A stretch of DNA of 64,000 nucleotides, taken from Bacteroidia bacterium (GTDB lineage Bacteria; Bacteroidota; Ignavibacteria; UBA10030). The position numbers and the translations under genes are program-made. Of the stretch, positions 61,716 through 64,000 are shown piece by piece. Position 1 is the first letter of the stretch, and every line of letters begins with the position of its first letter. The notes under the pieces are model-generated. The model was given only the letters and a program-made list of their open reading frames with translations, did not search any database and was not told where the DNA came from. The stretch spans positions 21,738 through 85,737 of the forward strand of contig BQML01000018.1 in NCBI GenBank assembly GCA_022180565.1. Direction: 5' to 3'.

Positions 61716-62081
61716 ATGGAGACTCTTTCGGAGCAACTAAAACAAAGGACAAAACAATTCGCTCTTGACGTAATTCGGCTTTTTCGTTCGCTACCGAGAA
61801 CCGAAGAGGCCAGGGTTATCGGTCGACAACTGTTGAGGTCGGCGACATCCGTTGCCGCAAATTACAGGGCGACGCGAAGGGCGCGGTCAAGAGCTGAATT
61901 CCTTGCGAAACTGGGAATCGTTGTTGAGGAGGCCGACGAAACGGTCCTTTGGATCGAACTCTTGAAAGAATCCAACATCGTGGATATTGACAAAATTCTC
62001 CCGCTCGAGGATGAATCAAATCAGCTTCTTGCCCTGTTCGCCGCCGCATGGTACACAGCACGCAGGTCCAAGAAGACATGA
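61716..62081 (+). CDS. Four-helix-bundle protein (23S rRNA intervening-sequence protein family)
   Basis: 121 residues from the ATG at 61716, preceded by GGGGGGAA; ATG 61704 would add four. Sequence typical of the family: IRLFRSLPRTEEARVIGRQL, LLRSATSVAANYRATRRA, EADETVLWIELL. Homologues were found in 23S rRNA intervening sequences and in many genomes as scattered copies without rRNA; function unknown. It is bracketed by inverted 8-mer arrays at 61656-61695 and 62073-62151, whose units enter the neighbouring stop codons, suggesting insertion as a cassette. Confidence 0.9.
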   Translation: METLSEQLKQRTKQFALDVIRLFRSLPRTEEARVIGRQLLRSATSVAANYRATRRARSRAEFLAKLGIVVEEADETVLWIELLKESNIVDIDKILPLEDESNQLLALFAAAWYTARRSKKT

Positions 62082-62151
62082 ACACATCCCCACGTGACCA
62101 CATGACCACATGACGACATGACGACATGACCACATAACCACATCCCCCCAT
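62073..62151 (-). repeat. Ten-unit 8-mer array, right flank of the four-helix-bundle gene
   Basis: Units of 8 bases: GAACACAT, CCCCACGT, GACCACAT, GACCACAT, GACGACAT, GACGACAT, GACCACAT, AACCACAT, CCCCCCAT, preceded by a partial AAGACAT inside the gene's last codons. This is the reverse complement of the left array's unit. It ends five bases before the aminotransferase start codon. Confidence 0.9.
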
Positions 62152-62155
62152 CCCA

Positions 62156-63274
62156 ATGATTCCTCCCTTCGCCCTTGAGCGCTATTTTGCCCGGCACGAA
62201 TTCACCGCCCGGTATCTGCTGAGCGCATCCGATTGTGAGACCCTGTCGCAGGCTGAACTCCTCGACATGGCGGATCCGAAAACACGCGGAATGTGGGACG
62301 CTCTGCGCCTCGGTTATACGGAATCCCAGGGCCATCCTCTTCTGCGCCAGGAGATCGCGAACCTCTACAAAACCGTCTGGCCGGATGATGTGCTCGTCGT
62401 AACACCCGAGGAAGGTATTTTCATCGCGATGCATGCGCTTCTGCAAAAAGGAGACCATGTCATCGTGATGTCACCGGCCTACCAGTCGCTCTTCCAGATA
62501 GCAGTCTCTCTGGGGGCGGAGGTGAGTCGCTGGAGCCTTGAGACCGACGGTGTGCGATGGAAACTCGACCTCTCGGCTCTCCAAAAGCTGTACCGTCCGG
62601 TGACAAAGCTGTTGGTGATCAATGTTCCCCACAATCCGACCGGCTTTCACATCGATGCCGGGACCCAAAAGCAGATTCTCGCGTTTGCGCGTGAGAAGCG
62701 TATCGCCGTGTTTTCCGACGAGATGTACCGGTTCTCGGAGTATTCTGCCGATGCCTGTCTGCCGGGCGCTTGCGATCTCTACGATCAAGCGATTACCCTC
62801 GGCGGTTTGTCAAAGTCTTTTGGGCTTCCCGGCCTGCGCCTTGGCTGGCTGGCTTGTAAGGAGAGGGAGATCATCCGCCGCTTTCAGATTCTGAAGGATT
62901 ACACGACGATCTGCCACAGTGCTCCGAGTGAAATTTTGGCCGTGATCGCTCTGCGGGCGCGGGATCGGATTCTCGACAGGACGCGGAAAATTGTTGCGGA
63001 CAACCTGGACATCGCCGACCGGTTCTTTGCCGGGCATCATCGATTTTTTGAATGGATCAGACCCATGGCCGGCCCCGTGGCGTTTCCGCGGCTGAAGGGA
63101 ACCGATGTGATTGAGCGGTTCTGCGAGAAGCTTTTCGCTTCCCGGAGCGTCCTTCTGGCCCCCAGGACTGTCTTCAACGTTGCAGACAATCACTTCAGAA
63201 TCGGTCTGGGAAGGAAGACTTTTGCGGACGGTTTGGAAACGCTTGGCGAGTTTCTAATGGCGGAGTATCCGTGA
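62156..63274 (+). CDS. PLP-dependent aminotransferase, class I/II
   Basis: 372 residues, fold type I. Signatures: YTESQGHPLLRQEIANLY, NVPHNPTGFH, VFSDEMYRFSEY and the PLP Lys in GGLSKSFGLPGLRLGW. The substrate Arg is expected in DNHFRIGLGRK. It is more like small aminotransferases used in amino-acid or secondary metabolism than the AspC-like protein at 17329. Substrate unknown. It is separated from the four-helix-bundle gene only by the 8-mer array, which leaves no ordinary promoter room. Confidence 0.9.
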   Translation: MIPPFALERYFARHEFTARYLLSASDCETLSQAELLDMADPKTRGMWDALRLGYTESQGHPLLRQEIANLYKTVWPDDVLVVTPEEGIFIAMHALLQKGDHVIVMSPAYQSLFQIAVSLGAEVSRWSLETDGVRWKLDLSALQKLYRPVTKLLVINVPHNPTGFHIDAGTQKQILAFAREKRIAVFSDEMYRFSEYSADACLPGACDLYDQAITLGGLSKSFGLPGLRLGWLACKEREIIRRFQILKDYTTICHSAPSEILAVIALRARDRILDRTRKIVADNLDIADRFFAGHHRFFEWIRPMAGPVAFPRLKGTDVIERFCEKLFASRSVLLAPRTVFNVADNHFRIGLGRKTFADGLETLGEFLMAEYP

Positions 63275-63288
63275 TCTCCTGCACATGT

Positions 63289-64000
63289 TTATTTCCCGTG
63301 AAGAACATAGCCTGTTCCGGCGGCAACCCTACCGATTACAAATGCTTCCGTATCAAACATCAGTGCATCATAATAATAGATCGTAGAATCCGCACTCTCC
63401 AAACGGATCCGTTGAGCATTCTCGCCGTTGTAATGTACGATGTGCTCTCCGGGACCTCCAACGGCCAGCATGTTGGTCTTCGACAGCCCCCTTACTCTTC
63501 GCAATTCGACACCCGGAACATCGAACAACGGCTCCCAAACATACGGGGCGATGCGCTTCCTCACCTGCGTGCCCACAGCCGAGTAGAACTCATTCTCAAT
63601 AATCACCGGCACATCGTAGGTGAGATATGGCGGTGCATCGGCAACTTCCGCAATACTCCAGTCTACACCATTCCATTCAAGGAGCGACAGATACTCTCTG
63701 CCATCGCCGGAGCCTAGGTTCGCTCCCCACAAATAGGTTTTCTCACCCAGATTTCCGAGATAATGGCTTATAAGAATGGAGTCAGGAACCGCGTAGGCAG
63801 TCCAGGAAGACCCATTGTGATGAAAGATTTTTCCATACGACCCGGCAACCCAGATATCGTCTGGAGCCTTTCCGCCGACACAGAACAAATGGATTGCCCC
63901 TTCAATGGCAATCTCTCGCCAAACGCCGCCATGATATCTCATCACAAAACCCGAGAGATCGGAGAGTCTATTAGTCCCCACCGTGTCCCGCACTCCAACA
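63289..64000 (-). CDS. C-terminal part of a beta-propeller-like protein (runs off the right edge)
   Basis: About 236 residues visible, open at its 5' end through base 64000. It has repeated Trp-rich strands (GGVWREIAIEGAI, DDIWVAGSYGKIFHHNGSSW, TYLWGANLGSGDGREYLSLLEWNGVDWS), a pattern seen in exported beta-propeller or 'photosynthesis system II assembly factor'-like repeats. The final residues are GYVLHGK and no sorting domain is seen at the end. The function is unknown. It is convergent with the aminotransferase. Confidence 0.7.
   Translation of the reverse strand, partial: VGVRDTVGTNRLSDLSGFVMRYHGGVWREIAIEGAIHLFCVGGKAPDDIWVAGSYGKIFHHNGSSWTAYAVPDSILISHYLGNLGEKTYLWGANLGSGDGREYLSLLEWNGVDWSIAEVADAPPYLTYDVPVIIENEFYSAVGTQVRKRIAPYVWEPLFDVPGVELRRVRGLSKTNMLAVGGPGEHIVHYNGENAQRIRLESADSTIYYYDALMFDTEAFVIGRVAAGTGYVLHGK

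Noticed and set aside
61656..62151. CRISPR array
   Set aside because: The repeats are 8 bases long, contiguous and without spacers.

Overview
The window reads as a chromosomal segment of a free-living, respiring Gram-negative bacterium of the FCB (Bacteroidota/Ignavibacteria-like) lineage. The pointers are a subtilase ending in a type IX secretion sorting domain, pyruvate:ferredoxin oxidoreductase next to malic enzyme, a very large multiheme cytochrome locus, cytochrome bd oxidase, and outer-membrane and lipoprotein cytochromes. No rRNA, tRNA or CRISPR array was recognised. The lineage assignment is an inference from gene content; no marker gene is present to settle it.

Left part (1-12.1 kb). 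A tightly packed minus-strand operon (6319 down to 1) encodes a small Cys-repeat protein, pyruvate:ferredoxin oxidoreductase (NifJ), a second small Cys-motif protein, an SDR-type NAD(P)-binding protein, a DksA-type zinc-finger protein and malic enzyme (cut by the window edge). Four of its five junctions are ATGA-type overlaps or short gaps. Divergent from it are a soluble PAS histidine kinase and an NtrC-type sigma-54 activator, followed by a small operon (atypical receiver, DksA-type zinc finger, TonB-like protein, tandem UspA).

Centre (12.2-31.3 kb). This is an electron-transfer locus with about 62 c-type haem-binding motifs in seven proteins: a 13-haem/cytochrome b fusion (CbcL-like), a bc-type quinol oxidase module (NapC-like 7-haem protein, Rieske, cytochrome b, 11-haem cytochrome), a tetrahaem protein, an outer-membrane beta-barrel, a 14-haem protein, two lipoprotein cytochromes with CX4CH motifs, and the haem lyase CcmF. 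It is interrupted by bacterioferritin, a transketolase and an aminotransferase. The layout fits menaquinol oxidation and electron export across the outer membrane.

Four sigma-54-type (-24/-12) promoters lie before the Cys-repeat/nifJ operon, the receiver operon, the first transketolase and ccmF. Each has a copy of a shared box (TTCYNRNNTYTGGGAA) about 100-175 bp upstream. This suggests one regulon controlled by the NtrC-type activator encoded here, linking central carbon/ferredoxin metabolism to cytochrome maturation.

Right part (31.4-64 kb). This holds mixed housekeeping and accessory genes: UspA, alanine dehydrogenase, an acetyl-CoA hydrolase/transferase with a third Cys-repeat protein, a radical SAM protein, CydAB, OsmC, an alkyltransferase-like protein, a T9SS-exported subtilase, a GH3 glycosidase, a GT87 glycosyltransferase, a second transketolase, a molybdenum hydroxylase set (IorA/IorB-like, XdhC, MocA-like) around an exported PepF peptidase, LiaF-like membrane proteins with a LytS/LytTR two-component system, a four-helix-bundle (23S IVP-like) gene bracketed by inverted 8-mer arrays, an aminotransferase, and a truncated repeat protein at the edge. 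Intergenic spaces in this half carry short degenerate tandem arrays with 7- or 8-bp periods.
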